Positions 16,912 through 25,844 are shown, counted from the first letter of the stretch. The stretch is 64,000 bases of DNA from Pirellula sp. (GCA_013822725.1 PNKX01000008.1:1-64000), one strand, 5' to 3'. Notes: generated from the sequence alone by a model not told the origin. Numbers and translations are program-made.

Positions 16912-16995
16912 CAGCCCCCGGCTCCGCCGGGGGGGCGGTCACCATACCGGTAGGCGTCGTCCTGCGGTGTGCTACCCCCGGCGGAGCCGGGGGCT
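16912..16995. repeat. 84-nt GC palindrome, family P
   Basis: The arms CAGCCCCCGGCTCCGCC and their complement enclose a centre that reads, on the minus strand, as CCGCAGGACGACGCCTACCGG, the same centre as in the copies at 30532 and 39744. This copy is therefore in opposite orientation to those. It lies in the gspM-gspD spacer. Confidence 0.9.
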
Positions 16996-17173
16996 CCAAA
17001 TGCGCTTCATCTCTCCCCCGCTGCCAGCACTGCTGGCTTTCTTAAAGGGGACTCTGGAGCCGGAATAACTGGCGTACTAGGTAAACCTTGCCGATTATTC
17101 CGATTGTAAGGCCGATGGCGCCCCTGCGCCGTTGCGTCGCTGTTCGATTTCCACCCACGAAGCGGTTGGCCCG

Positions 17174-20100
17174 ATGTCGTTCCTCGCCGCGATCAATCAT
17201 CGAATCACACGCGCCTGTTGCGCCGTGGCTGCTCTCGCAGCCGTGGTAGCGCTGGGATGGCCGACGCCTCCGAATCACTCATTACGGGCTGAGGCTGGAG
17301 ATCCGTCACAAGTCGGTGCGACCGCGGCCTCTCCGTTGGCGACGCCGCCCATGCCGCTGCCGCCGCTCGACTTCGGCGGAGCGACCGTCGCGGTGGCCGA
17401 GCTGCCGGCCGACGAGCGCGTCAACCAAGCGACTCCGTTGGCGTTGCCGCCAGTCGGGCCGGCGGGCGACTCAGTCATGCAGGTGCAAGCGACGCTGCCA
17501 ATCGCGTCTCCGAACCCTCCAGCATTGGAAGAACAGCCGATCGCGCAACCGCCGGCGGCGCCCTTGCCGGCGACGACTCCGCCAGCAGCGAATCCTGCCG
17601 GTCTGCCGGCGGGCGAAGCGAATCTCCAACTCCGCCAACTCTCGGCCGATCAGTTTCACGCTCGCCTGGAACTCGCCTTTGATCGCGCGCTGCCGCGGTT
17701 GCCTGACGACGGCACGCCTTGGTTGCGCTTCGCGGTCGACGCCGGCGACAATACGCCGGTCCTGATCGCCGCGAATCGGGCGACGGGCGAGCTGCGCCTG
17801 GTCGGTCGGCCCGAGCAGCTTCGCGCATGGCAGGAAATCGTCGCGGCGCTCGACGCCCCGGCAGCGGCCGATCGCGTGACGCAACTCGTCTCCACCGAAA
17901 AAACGGCGACGCCGCACGTCAAACAAACGGTCGGCGTCCTCGTCGCGCAGAACCAGCCGGCCGGCGATCAGGAAACTGTCATCGGCCAAATTCCGGGCGC
18001 CGTGCCGCCGGGCGCCCCCGAGATCGCGCTGGCCGACCAAGCAGGCCTCCTCGGGCCCGTTCAGATTGAAGTCGTCGAAGGGACCGACCTGTTCGTCATC
18101 CGCGGCAATCCGCGCGACGTCGAGCGCGTGATGAAGGTCATCGAAGAGATCGAAGCGATGAGTCGCGTCAGCATGCCGGAAGTCGTCGTGCGGCCGCTGC
18201 AGCACGTCGATTCGCAATCGATGGCGCTGATCACCTCGCGCATCTTCTCGCCGGCGGCGGAGGGAAGCTTCAGTCTCTATCCCTACTACGGAGCCGTCCT
18301 CGCGATGCCGCTCGGCAAACCAAACGCCTTGCTGCTCGTCGGTTCGCCGACGGCCGTCGGTAAGGCTCAGGAACTGCTGGAGAAACTCGACGTCGGCGGC
18401 GGCGAGTCGCTCACGCAGTTCGAAACGTTCCGGCTGAAGAACGCGCAAGCGGAGCAAGCCCAACTCGTCGTGACGCAGTTGTTCGTCCAGAACGAAGCGG
18501 AAGCCGAGGGAACCGCGCCGCCGCTCGCCGCGAAGGCGTTGGTGATCGCCGAGACGCGCACCAATTCGCTGATCGTGCGGGCCAGCCCGCGCGACATGGA
18601 AGAAATCCGCAAGATGGTCGAGGAGATCGACGCCCCCGGCGGCGAAGCGGTCAACGAGATTCGGGTGTTCCGTTTGAAGAACTCGATGGCGGCGGAACTG
18701 GCCCCGATCCTGCAGCGGGCCGTCCGCGGAGCAGGGCAGGGGGACGCCGCCGGCCAGACCGACACGCGTGTTTCGCAGTTGCTCAAAATGGTAACGATCG
18801 ACGCCGAGGGGCAGAAGATCCTCGCTTCTGGCGTCCTGGCGGGCGTTACGGTGAACGCCGACACTCGCGCCAACACGCTGATCGTCTCCGCGCCGCCGGA
18901 GAGCATGTCGCTGATGGCGGTGCTGATCGAACAACTCGACGTGCAACCCGATTCCGTCGCTGAAATCAAAGTCTTTACCATCGAAAACGGCGACGCGGTC
19001 AGCCTGACCGAAATGTTGCAAGGCCTGTTCGGCACGCCCGACCAAGGGGGAGGGCAGGGGGGCCAAGGTGGTGGCGGTGGGGGCGGTGGGGGCGGGGGTG
19101 GAGGCGGCAATCAAGCCGCCGGGGCGCGGATCTTCCAGCTGCGCTTCTCCGTCGACGAACGGACTAACAGCATCATTGCCGCCGGCAGCAGCGACGAATT
19201 GCTCGTCGTCGAGGCTGTGCTCTTGCGGCTCGACGCCAGCGACAGCCGCCAGCGAATCAATCAAGTCTACAAGCTGAAGAACGCCGACGCCGAACAGGTG
19301 GCTCTCGCCCTGCAGGAGTGGCTGCAACAGAAGCGCGACGTCGAAGCGACGGCGCCAGGCTCCACCAGTCCGTTTCAGCAGATCGAACGCGAAATTGTCA
19401 TCGTCGCTGAGATCAACAGCAACAGTCTCATTATTTCAGCGACGCCTACCTACTTTAAGGAGATCTCCGACATCATCCGGCAGGTCGACGAAGAAGCCCC
19501 GATCGTGATGATCCAGGTCCTCATCGGCGAAGTGACGCTCGGCGACATCGACGAGTTCGGCGTCGAGTTTGGTCTGCAAGACTCGGTGCTGTTCGACCGA
19601 AGTCTGCTCGAAAACATTACGAACATCAACACGGTGACCCAAACGCAGTCTCCCGGCGGCGCCGTCACCACCGTCACGACGCAGCAAGTGCAAGCGGCGA
19701 CGCAGACGCCCGGTTTCAACTTCGGCGACGCCAGCCAGCCGCTCGGAAATTCTGGCAGCGCTACTTCGCTCGCCACGGCCGGCAGCGCCGCGGCGCAGGG
19801 CCTGTCGAGCTTCGGCGTCGGTCGCGTCAGTCAGGCGGCCGGTTTCGGCGGCTTCGTACTCTCAGCCTCCAGCAACAGCATCAGCATGCTGTTGCGAGCC
19901 CTGCAGCAGTCGCAACGGCTCGAAGTCCTCAGCCGGCCGCAGATCATGGCGCTCGACAACCAGACGGGCCGGGCGTTCGTCGGGCAGATCGTGCCGTACA
20001 TCACGAGCAGCCAAATCGATCAGCTCGGCCAGCGGACCAACTACGTCGAGTTCCGCGACGTCGGCCTTGAACTGCTCGTGCGGCCCCGCATCAGCCCTGA

Positions 20101-20686
20101 CAACCTTGTCGTCATGGAAGTCTTCGCCGCGAAAAGCGAGCTCGGCGCCGTCGCCGACGGCGTGCCGATCTCCATCGCCCCGAACGGCACGGCGATCAAC
20201 GCTCCGATCATCAACACGATCTCGGCCGAGACGACGATCAGCGCCGTGAGCGGCCAGACAGTCGTGCTCAGCGGTCTGATCGTGAAGCGCGATCGCGAAC
20301 TTCATCGCCGCGTGCCGCTCTTGGCCGACATCCCACTGATCGGCGATCTGTTCCGTTTTGATTCGAAGCAGGTGCAGAAGGCGGAGTTGTTGATCGTGCT
20401 CACGCCGCACGTTATTCGCAGCCGGCAGCAATCGGAGATGATGAAACAGGTCGAATCGGCCCGTATGAGTTGGTGCCTGTCGGACGTGGTGGCCATCAAC
20501 GGTCCGGCCGGCCTCCGCAGTGCAAGCGACACGCTCGGCGCCGCCGAAGCGGAGACGGTGTTCCCCACGGAGATCCCCAACGCCGACGGCCGCTTCGAGT
20601 CGGAGACGCGCGAGACGATCACGGCGCCTGGAGTGTTGCCGCCTCCGCAACAGCAGCCAACGCTCGCGCCGGTGCTGACGCCGTAG
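17174..20686 (+). CDS. gspD: Type II secretion secretin GspD
   Basis: An outer-membrane secretin of 1170 residues, much longer than the usual 650-750. ATG 17174 opens a signal peptide (MSFLAAINHRITRACCAVAA). A Pro/Ala-rich stretch and at least four N-type domains follow, seen as repeated patterns such as NEIRVFRLKNSMAAELAPIL, ADTRANTLIVSAPPESMSLM and AEIKVFTIENGDAVSLTEML. A poly-Gly linker (nucleotides 19045-19115) splits two of them. The secretin core is in the last 350 residues or so (ISMLLRALQQSQRLEVLSRP, FRDVGLELLVRPRI, VVLSGLI, RVPLLADIPLIGDLF, LLIVLTPHVI). A Pro/Gln tail ends it. It is placed last in the operon rather than first as in proteobacteria. Confidence 0.95.
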   Translation: MSFLAAINHRITRACCAVAALAAVVALGWPTPPNHSLRAEAGDPSQVGATAASPLATPPMPLPPLDFGGATVAVAELPADERVNQATPLALPPVGPAGDSVMQVQATLPIASPNPPALEEQPIAQPPAAPLPATTPPAANPAGLPAGEANLQLRQLSADQFHARLELAFDRALPRLPDDGTPWLRFAVDAGDNTPVLIAANRATGELRLVGRPEQLRAWQEIVAALDAPAAADRVTQLVSTEKTATPHVKQTVGVLVAQNQPAGDQETVIGQIPGAVPPGAPEIALADQAGLLGPVQIEVVEGTDLFVIRGNPRDVERVMKVIEEIEAMSRVSMPEVVVRPLQHVDSQSMALITSRIFSPAAEGSFSLYPYYGAVLAMPLGKPNALLLVGSPTAVGKAQELLEKLDVGGGESLTQFETFRLKNAQAEQAQLVVTQLFVQNEAEAEGTAPPLAAKALVIAETRTNSLIVRASPRDMEEIRKMVEEIDAPGGEAVNEIRVFRLKNSMAAELAPILQRAVRGAGQGDAAGQTDTRVSQLLKMVTIDAEGQKILASGVLAGVTVNADTRANTLIVSAPPESMSLMAVLIEQLDVQPDSVAEIKVFTIENGDAVSLTEMLQGLFGTPDQGGGQGGQGGGGGGGGGGGGGGNQAAGARIFQLRFSVDERTNSIIAAGSSDELLVVEAVLLRLDASDSRQRINQVYKLKNADAEQVALALQEWLQQKRDVEATAPGSTSPFQQIEREIVIVAEINSNSLIISATPTYFKEISDIIRQVDEEAPIVMIQVLIGEVTLGDIDEFGVEFGLQDSVLFDRSLLENITNINTVTQTQSPGGAVTTVTTQQVQAATQTPGFNFGDASQPLGNSGSATSLATAGSAAAQGLSSFGVGRVSQAAGFGGFVLSASSNSISMLLRALQQSQRLEVLSRPQIMALDNQTGRAFVGQIVPYITSSQIDQLGQRTNYVEFRDVGLELLVRPRISPDNLVVMEVFAAKSELGAVADGVPISIAPNGTAINAPIINTISAETTISAVSGQTVVLSGLIVKRDRELHRRVPLLADIPLIGDLFRFDSKQVQKAELLIVLTPHVIRSRQQSEMMKQVESARMSWCLSDVVAINGPAGLRSASDTLGAAEAETVFPTEIPNADGRFESETRETITAPGVLPPPQQQPTLAPVLTP

Positions 20687-20737
20687 TCATTACGTAAATC
20701 AAAGCCCGTTCAACGAACTCGTTCCACTTTTCGCCAG

Positions 20738-21808
20738 ATGCTCGCTATGCCTAGCAAGATCAACAACCGCTTGCGAACCGCCGTATGGGCGGCGCCACTG
20801 TTGAGCCTGATCGCCTTGGCGACGGCGACAGGTTGCGCCGGCAAGACGAGCAAGTGGAAGCCTTCCAATTGGGACGTCAAAAAAGCGGTGGGGATGAAGC
20901 CTGATAAGCCTGATCCCGAACTGCCCGAGCGAATGGTCGCCACCTGGACCGACACGACGCTCAGCACCGTCGGCCAATCGCCGAAACGCGGCTTCGGCGG
21001 CAAACTGATGTTCTTCAAGCGCGGCTCGGAAGACCCGGTGCGCGTCGAGGGGAACCTGGTCGTCTACGCCTTCGACGAAACCGATCGGCCCGATCACGAA
21101 ACGCAGCCGACGCGCAGATACATCTTCCCGATCGAGGAGTTCGTCCTCCACGAAAGCGACTCGACCCTCGGTCCGACGTATAGCTTCTGGCTGCCATGGG
21201 ATGAGATCGGCGGGCAGCAACGGCACATCAGTCTGATTGCCAAGTTCGAACCGAAGAAAGGCGCCGTCGTCATCGGCGAGCAGACGCGGCATCTGCTGCC
21301 CGGTTTGACGAACGACCCCAACGCCGACAAACCGTTGCTTGCCAAGACGGTGCAGACCGAGAATGGCGAGCAAGTGCGGCTCGCCGCCTATTCGGGCCAA
21401 GCCGCGGCCACGGTAACGCCGGGCGCCGTTGAGCATTCGGTTGTGGCGCCGACTCCGCAGCGCGAAATGTCGACGGCAACCATTCCGTTGCCGAAGCGGC
21501 TCAGCGAGGCGGCCGCGAAAGAACAAACGACGACATTCGGCAAGTCGAGCTCCGCGACGCCGTTGTCGCAGCTATCGACGATGAAGTCGGAATCAGCGCC
21601 CGCTGCAGTAGCTCCGGCGGCGGCGGCGACCTCGCAAGTGGTGCAGGCGTCGGCCAACATGCCGGTGGCGCCGGCGGCCACGGTGACGACCGCTACGCAA
21701 CGCAAAGCGATGATCGAGGCGGCTAAGGCGCCTTCGGCGGCGCCTGGATCACTACGAGATTCTCTACTGCAGACACTCCCGGCTCAAGCGAGGCAATCCG
21801 GGCGATAA
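20738..21808 (+). CDS. Predicted lipoprotein at the end of the secretion operon
   Basis: A 356-residue protein I cannot assign to a named family. It starts with a signal peptide that ends in a likely lipobox (LIALATATGCAG), so Cys at about residue 33 would be lipidated. Residues about 40-200 look folded (MVATWTDTTLSTVGQSPKRG, GNLVVYAFDE, FPIEEFVLHESDSTLGPTYS, FWLPWDEIGG). The rest is Ala/Thr/Ser/Pro-rich and probably disordered. It follows gspD by about 50 nt on the same strand, so a link to secretin targeting (a pilotin-like job) is conceivable but only inferred. ATG 20747 is an alternative start. The 3' end overlaps the convergent BON-domain gene by 86 nt. Confidence 0.75.
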   Translation: MLAMPSKINNRLRTAVWAAPLLSLIALATATGCAGKTSKWKPSNWDVKKAVGMKPDKPDPELPERMVATWTDTTLSTVGQSPKRGFGGKLMFFKRGSEDPVRVEGNLVVYAFDETDRPDHETQPTRRYIFPIEEFVLHESDSTLGPTYSFWLPWDEIGGQQRHISLIAKFEPKKGAVVIGEQTRHLLPGLTNDPNADKPLLAKTVQTENGEQVRLAAYSGQAAATVTPGAVEHSVVAPTPQREMSTATIPLPKRLSEAAAKEQTTTFGKSSSATPLSQLSTMKSESAPAAVAPAAAATSQVVQASANMPVAPAATVTTATQRKAMIEAAKAPSAAPGSLRDSLLQTLPAQARQSGR

Positions 21809-22490
21809 GTTCGCGATCGCGATCGGTGGCTACGACGCCGCGCAGGACGGCGGTGCGGCCTACCAACTCAATCTGCGGCGAGCCGACGCCGATCATTTCC
21901 ATCTGCTTCGCCAGCCGTGCCTGCACGCGCATGTCTGTTTGCGCGACCATGGCGGGCGGAACGTCGAAGGCGGGTCGCAACTGGACGCGAATCGCCGGCG
22001 GCGCCGCATTCTGTTCGCGCCAACGTCGGCGCGAGTCGCGCATCTCGTTGAGATTCTCGACCATGGCGTCGAGCATCCCTCCGGGGCCGCGGCCGCCCGA
22101 TTGGCTTTGGAAGCTGGCCCGTACGTCGTCGGCATCACGGCCGACGAATCCACCCTGTTGAAAACGCTCGCCTGCCGTCTGGGCGAGTCCAGCCGCCATC
22201 GGCCCCTGACCAACGCCCCCCTGGCCGGAAGCGCCGTTCGCGTCGGCGGCGCCGTTGACGCCGAGGCCGCCGCGAGCTTGGCCGCCGCCAAAGGCGCCTC
22301 CGCGAGCCCCGGTCGAGCCGGTGGCGCGGCCGCTAGAAATTCCGCCTGCATAGTTGCTGCGGAGGCCGCCGCTTTGCGACTGACTGGGCGAACTCCGGGA
22401 GCTCTGGGCCGCGGCCTGATCGGCCGTCGTCGTGACGGCAATCATGCCGAGCATCGCAACGATTGCGGCAAGTTTAAGGTCGGTTAGCAT
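21723..22490 (-). CDS. Exported BON-domain protein
   Basis: A 255-residue exported protein. From ATG 22490 it begins MLTDLKLAAIVAMLGMIAVT with a signal peptide ending near AAAQ. Residues about 30-110 are Gly/Ser/Ala/Arg-rich and low-complexity (SGGLRSNYAGGISSGRATGS). The C-terminal 75 residues or so form a BON domain (VQARLAKQMEMIGVGSPQIE, then GRTAVLRGVVATDRDRELIA and AVENLVVIQ). BON domains bind membranes or envelope components and are common in planctomycete exported proteins. The frame is open another 95 codons upstream, but that part runs through repeat DNA. Its last 86 nt overlap the end of the convergent lipoprotein gene. Exact role unknown. Confidence 0.85.
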   Translation of the reverse strand: MLTDLKLAAIVAMLGMIAVTTTADQAAAQSSRSSPSQSQSGGLRSNYAGGISSGRATGSTGARGGAFGGGQARGGLGVNGAADANGASGQGGVGQGPMAAGLAQTAGERFQQGGFVGRDADDVRASFQSQSGGRGPGGMLDAMVENLNEMRDSRRRWREQNAAPPAIRVQLRPAFDVPPAMVAQTDMRVQARLAKQMEMIGVGSPQIELVGRTAVLRGVVATDRDRELIARIASLEPGVSAVENLVVIQAPPKAP

Positions 22491-22600
22491 CGGAACCCCT
22501 CCGGGCGGAGCATGGCGGAGCAGCCCAAGTATACCACTGATTCCGAATCTGGCCAAAACCGCCGCCTGTCGCGGCGACTTATCTTGTAACGTCGCTTCAT

Positions 22601-22814
22601 TTGAACCGCCAAGGACGCCAAGGAAGAAATGCGTTTTTACCACGAAACACACGAAGCACACGAAATGGGTTTGGAACAGTGAGGCCATTGCTGGGATCAC
22701 AGGAGGGGCGATTTTTCCAAAAGTCATTTTTTGTGTCCTTCGTGTGTTTCGTGGTAAATCTCCCCGTTCCCGCATTCCCTTAGCGCTCTTGGCGCCCTTG
22801 GCGGTTAATCTTCG
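22601..22814. repeat. Nested palindrome: family A with family H inside
   Basis: The outer arms (about 22601-22626, TTGAACCGCCAAGGACGCC; and 22778-22808) are family A. Inside are the family H arms 22638-22666 (ACCACGAAACACACGAAGCA) and 22726-22757, again inverted copies. The H arms repeat ACGAANCAC every 9 nt. The element fills the divergent spacer between the BON-domain gene and the aldose epimerase gene. The remaining spacer up to 22925 shows no gene. Confidence 0.88.
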
Positions 22815-22925
22815 GATCTTGCAGGTCTCTCGGCAGACGCGAGTCGTTGACCCGCGGCGGTTGGGTTTGCAAACTGTGGGCTCTCGTCAAACAACCAGGT
22901 CCCCACGGCAACAGGATTAGCGGCG

Positions 22926-23930
22926 ATGGAATATCAAGTGACCGGCCCCTCGGGGATGCGCGCTAAGTTTGTGTCGCGCGGCGCGACGCTGGCGGAGCTC
23001 TGGACGCCCGATCGCAACGGCCAACTGGCCGACGTGGTACTCGGCTTTGATACCGAAGCCGGCTATGCCACCACCGACAACCAGCACTTCGGCTGCACCA
23101 CGGGGCGATTTGCCAATCGCATCGCCCTCGGCAAGTTCACGCTCGACGGCCAGGAATACCAGCTCGCGATCAACAATGGCGTCAACCACCTGCACGGCGG
23201 TTCGAAACGTGATCTCTCGCGGGTCGAGTGGGAGGGCGAACAGTTCGACGGTCCCGACGGCGCCGGCGTGCGGTTCCACTACCTCAGCCCCGACGGCGAA
23301 GAGGGTTACCCCGGCAATCTCGACGTAACCGTTACCTATACGCTCACGCCGGGCAACGCCGTCAAGATTGAGTACGTCGCGACGACTGACAAAGCGACGC
23401 CGGTGAATCTCACCAACCACAGCTACTTCAATCTCTCGGGCCACGGCACGCCCTCGGTCCTTGATCACGAGGTCTGGATCGGGGCCGACCGCTACACGCC
23501 GAAAGACGCCGGCGCCATTCCGACGGGCGAAATCGCGCCGGTCGAGGGAACGCTGTTCGATTTCCGCTCGCAGCGTCGCCTGGGCGACCGCATCGGCGAC
23601 CTGACCGGCGTCGACGCCGATGGCTATGACCACAACTTCGTACTCAACGGCCCGCTCGGCGTCATGAAGCTGGCGGCGACGGTGTTCGACCCCGCCTCCG
23701 GCCGCACGCTTCACGTCCACACCGACCAGCCGGGGATGCAGCTTTACACGTCGAACTTCGTGTGGGGCCAAACGTGCAAAGCGGGTCAGGTCTATCGCAA
23801 GCAATCAGCCGTCTGTCTGGAGACGCAGCACTTCCCCGACTCGCCCAACAAACCGCAATTCCCGTCCTGTATCCTGCGTCCAGGCGAAACGTACCGCTAC
23901 ACATGCGCGTATGAGTTGGGCATCGAATAA
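22926..23930 (+). CDS. galM: Aldose 1-epimerase (mutarotase)
   Basis: It interconverts the alpha and beta anomers of galactose, glucose and similar sugars. At 334 residues it matches the family. Catalytic elements are present: His88 in NGVNHLHGG, the general acid His165 in NLTNHSYFNL, and the base Glu299 in VCLETQHFPDSPN. GCTTGRFANRI is another family stretch. ATG 22926 gives the expected N-terminus. It stands alone between two nested palindromes and faces greA tail to tail. The signal-free N-terminus suggests a cytosolic enzyme. Confidence 0.95.
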   Translation: MEYQVTGPSGMRAKFVSRGATLAELWTPDRNGQLADVVLGFDTEAGYATTDNQHFGCTTGRFANRIALGKFTLDGQEYQLAINNGVNHLHGGSKRDLSRVEWEGEQFDGPDGAGVRFHYLSPDGEEGYPGNLDVTVTYTLTPGNAVKIEYVATTDKATPVNLTNHSYFNLSGHGTPSVLDHEVWIGADRYTPKDAGAIPTGEIAPVEGTLFDFRSQRRLGDRIGDLTGVDADGYDHNFVLNGPLGVMKLAATVFDPASGRTLHVHTDQPGMQLYTSNFVWGQTCKAGQVYRKQSAVCLETQHFPDSPNKPQFPSCILRPGETYRYTCAYELGIE

Positions 23931-23940
23931 AAGAGGGAGA

Positions 23941-24140
23941 AAGGCAACCGCCAAGGACGCCAAGAGCGCCAAGGAATTACAGAAGAGTTTGTAACCGCAA
24001 ATGAACGCCGATAAACGCAGATAGTAAGAAGATTTCAGTCTATCCCACTCGATTTTTATCTGCGTTCATTCGCGTTCATCGGCGGTTCCTCTTATTTCTT
24101 GTATTCCCTTGGCGCTCTTGGCGTCCTTGGCGGTTGCCTT
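23941..24140. repeat. Nested palindrome: family A with family D inside
   Basis: The outer arms 23943-23980 and 24101-24140 are almost perfect inverted copies (AAGGCAACCGCCAAGGACGC on the left). The inner arms 23991-24024 (GTAACCGCAAATGAACGCCG) and 24057-24087 are family D. It fills the spacer between galM and the 3' end of greA, and its right end is 4 nt from the greA stop. No U-run at either end. Confidence 0.92.
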
Positions 24141-24143
24141 GAA

Positions 24144-24620
24144 TTACTCAAACCGGATCTCAAGAATCTTGAACCGATTCGTCCCCGCCGGGACTTCGAT
24201 CTCCGCCTTCTCGCCAACCTTCAGACCTAGCAAGCCTTGGGCAAGCGGGCTGGTGACGAGGATCTTGCCGACGTCGTAATCTTCTTCGCCAGCGCCGACG
24301 AGGGTGAACTCTTCGGTATCGCCGAATTCGAGATCCTTCACCTTCACCGTGCAGCCGAAGACGACCTGATCCTTCGGCATCGTGGCCGGGTCGACGATTT
24401 CGCCGCTGGCCAACTTGCCCTTGAGCATGTTGATCTTGGCTTGCAGCATCCCTTGGCTCTCGCGGGCGCCGTGGTACTCGGCGTTCTCTTTGAGATCGCC
24501 GTCGGCGCGCGCGATCGCGATCCGCTTTTCAATTTCGGGCATCTGGACATTCTCGAGCTCAGCCAATTCGGCTTTGAGTTTGTCGTACCCGGCCCGGGTC
24601 ATCGGAGTGCGATCGCTCAT
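24144..24620 (-). CDS. greA: Transcription elongation factor GreA
   Basis: GreA enters the secondary channel of RNA polymerase and stimulates cleavage of backtracked transcripts. The 158-residue length is standard. The N-terminal coiled coil (about 1-75) contains [20 protein letters not shown] and the tip acidic residues in [20 protein letters not shown]. The C-terminal FKBP-like domain contains [20 protein letters not shown] and the end [21 protein letters not shown] ribosome site precedes the ATG at 24620. A hairpin with a short U-run is only about 16-45 nt upstream of the start. Confidence 0.97.
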   Translation of the reverse strand: MSDRTPMTRAGYDKLKAELAELENVQMPEIEKRIAIARADGDLKENAEYHGARESQGMLQAKINMLKGKLASGEIVDPATMPKDQVVFGCTVKVKDLEFGDTEEFTLVGAGEEDYDVGKILVTSPLAQGLLGLKVGEKAEIEVPAGTNRFKILEIRFE

Positions 24621-24635
24621 CTTTTCCTCGCTGCC

Positions 24636-24665
24636 AACAAAACGGGTCTTCCTTGCGGAAGACCC
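24636..24665 (-). terminator. Hairpin with short U-run in the greA leader
   Basis: A perfect 9-bp stem (24644-24652 with 24657-24665) and a TTGC loop are followed on the minus strand by GTTTTGTT. It is about 120 nt beyond the stop of the zinc-ribbon gene and ends about 16 nt before the greA start. It may end transcription from upstream or attenuate greA. The U-run is broken, so termination is likely partial. Confidence 0.6.
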
Positions 24666-24784
24666 TCGCTTGAATGCCCAAATTGTTTATCTATCGGGCC
24701 GCCATGTAAAGGGTGGCCAACGCATTTAGCCCGCCGCGGCGGACATCTTTAGCCCCCGGTCACTGCCCGGGGGTTAAGAGCCAG

Positions 24785-25489
24785 TCAACGTTCCCCAGTG
24801 TAAAGCAGCCGTCCGCAGGCCGTACAAAACACTGGCTTCCCCATCAGCAGGTGATTCTGCATGTTCAAAGTCACCTGTTTGCCGCAACCTTCGCAGACGC
24901 CATCCTCCATTTTCGCCATTCCATCGGCACCTTTGCTGCGGATGACGCGACCGTAATCGATGCGAAAGTCAGCCGGCAGCGCCTTTTCGGCGTCGCCCAA
25001 CTCCACTTCCAGCCTCGCAATGTCGGCGCCGACGAGGGCTCCTTCTTGCGCCACGACGTCGCGGAACTTCGACAGTTCCGTCTTGCCCGCGGCAAGCCGT
25101 TCCTTCACCTCGACGACGACCGCTTCAAGCTGATCGATCCGCTCCATCGTCTCCAAAATCTCGTCGGCCAGCACGCTCCCCGCCATCTGGGCGGCGGCGA
25201 TCTGGTCGATCATCGTTTGATACTCTTTGTTGTTGCTGCAAGCGTTGAGCTTCACCTGCCACTCGCCGATGCGTCCCTCGTTCGACTTGAGGTCGAGCTG
25301 CTTCCGGTCGCTGAGCGCCTTCGTCTGCTTCACCGTCTCTTGGGCGGCGACGAGTTCGGCGTCGAGCTTAGCCGCGTTCGCCTCGCGGGCTTTCACCTGC
25401 CGCGGACCCTTTTCCTGCCGTTCGCGCAGGTCAGAGAGTTGCCGGTGAATCCGGTGAAGTCGTTGCAGCAGTTCGGCGGAAAGCGCCAT
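24785..25489 (-). CDS. Coiled-coil protein with C-terminal C4 zinc ribbon
   Basis: A 234-residue protein of the C4-type zinc-ribbon family (CT398-like, zf-RING_7). Most of the chain (about 5-170) is a long coiled coil (RLHRIHRQLSDLRERQEKGP, ERIDQLEAVVVEVKERLAAG). The end has four zinc ligands: Cys199, Cys202, Cys222 and Cys225 in VCEGCGKQ and FCTACGRLLY. The segment NNKEYQTMIDQIA is typical for the family. Homologues are linked to RNA polymerase sigma-54 or secretion in some bacteria, but no firm function exists. I chose ATG 25489 (MALSAELLQRLHR); the longer frame runs into 9-nt tandem repeats. It is upstream of greA on the same strand, with a hairpin between. Confidence 0.85.
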   Translation of the reverse strand: MALSAELLQRLHRIHRQLSDLRERQEKGPRQVKAREANAAKLDAELVAAQETVKQTKALSDRKQLDLKSNEGRIGEWQVKLNACSNNKEYQTMIDQIAAAQMAGSVLADEILETMERIDQLEAVVVEVKERLAAGKTELSKFRDVVAQEGALVGADIARLEVELGDAEKALPADFRIDYGRVIRSKGADGMAKMEDGVCEGCGKQVTLNMQNHLLMGKPVFCTACGRLLYTGER

Positions 25490-25606
25490 AGGTCGCGGGC
25501 TCGCAGGGTGTCGTGGACCGTGCATTGTACCGCAGAAAGTTGGGGGCGACAGCGGGCGTAATTTGCAGCAGGCGCACAGAGTGGGCCTGCTGCATTTCAG
25601 GCTGCT

Positions 25607-25750
25607 CTGCCAAGTCTGCCGTGTCTGCCAAGTCTGCCGTGTCTGCCAACTCTGACAATAGTTTTTGGCAGACATGGGCGCTGTAGTTTTTTGCCTAGTT
25701 TTTGCTAGTCGGCCATGTTGGCCGTGTTGGCCGTGTCGGCCAAGACTTTT
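25607..25750. repeat. Two blocks of 9-nt tandem repeats
   Basis: The first block repeats CTGCCAAGT / CTGCCGTGT about six times (25607-25657). The second block repeats TTGGCCGTGT-like units with CGGCCATGT (25709-25750). Both have a period of 9 nt and the same strand sense, so they are direct, not inverted. They lie upstream of the zinc-ribbon gene. Confidence 0.82.
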
Positions 25751-25772
25751 TCGCCAACTCGGACGCTTTCAT

Positions 25773-25844
25773 GGGTGGCACGTCCTGAAAGGGCGTGGTC
25801 GCCCCTACGCGCACTAAGCCACGCCCTTTCAGGGCGTGCCACCC
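25773..25844. repeat. Inverted repeat (GGGTGGCACG type)
   Basis: The 26-nt arms 25773-25798 and 25819-25844 are inverted copies with one mismatch, around a 20-nt loop. No gene and no U-run. This is a distinct family seen once here. Confidence 0.88.

Noticed and set aside
19045..19115. Poly-glycine run in gspD as a frameshift or sequencing error
   Set aside because: The frame continues with family sequence on both sides, and similar Gly-rich stretches occur in neighbouring genes.
17471..19327. Long open frame (about 600 codons) on the minus strand under gspD
   Set aside because: The secretin frame is fully supported on the plus strand; the opposite frame has no domain and an Arg-rich composition.
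25607..25844. Possible CRISPR array
   Set aside because: The units are 9 nt long with no spacers, and no cas genes are near.
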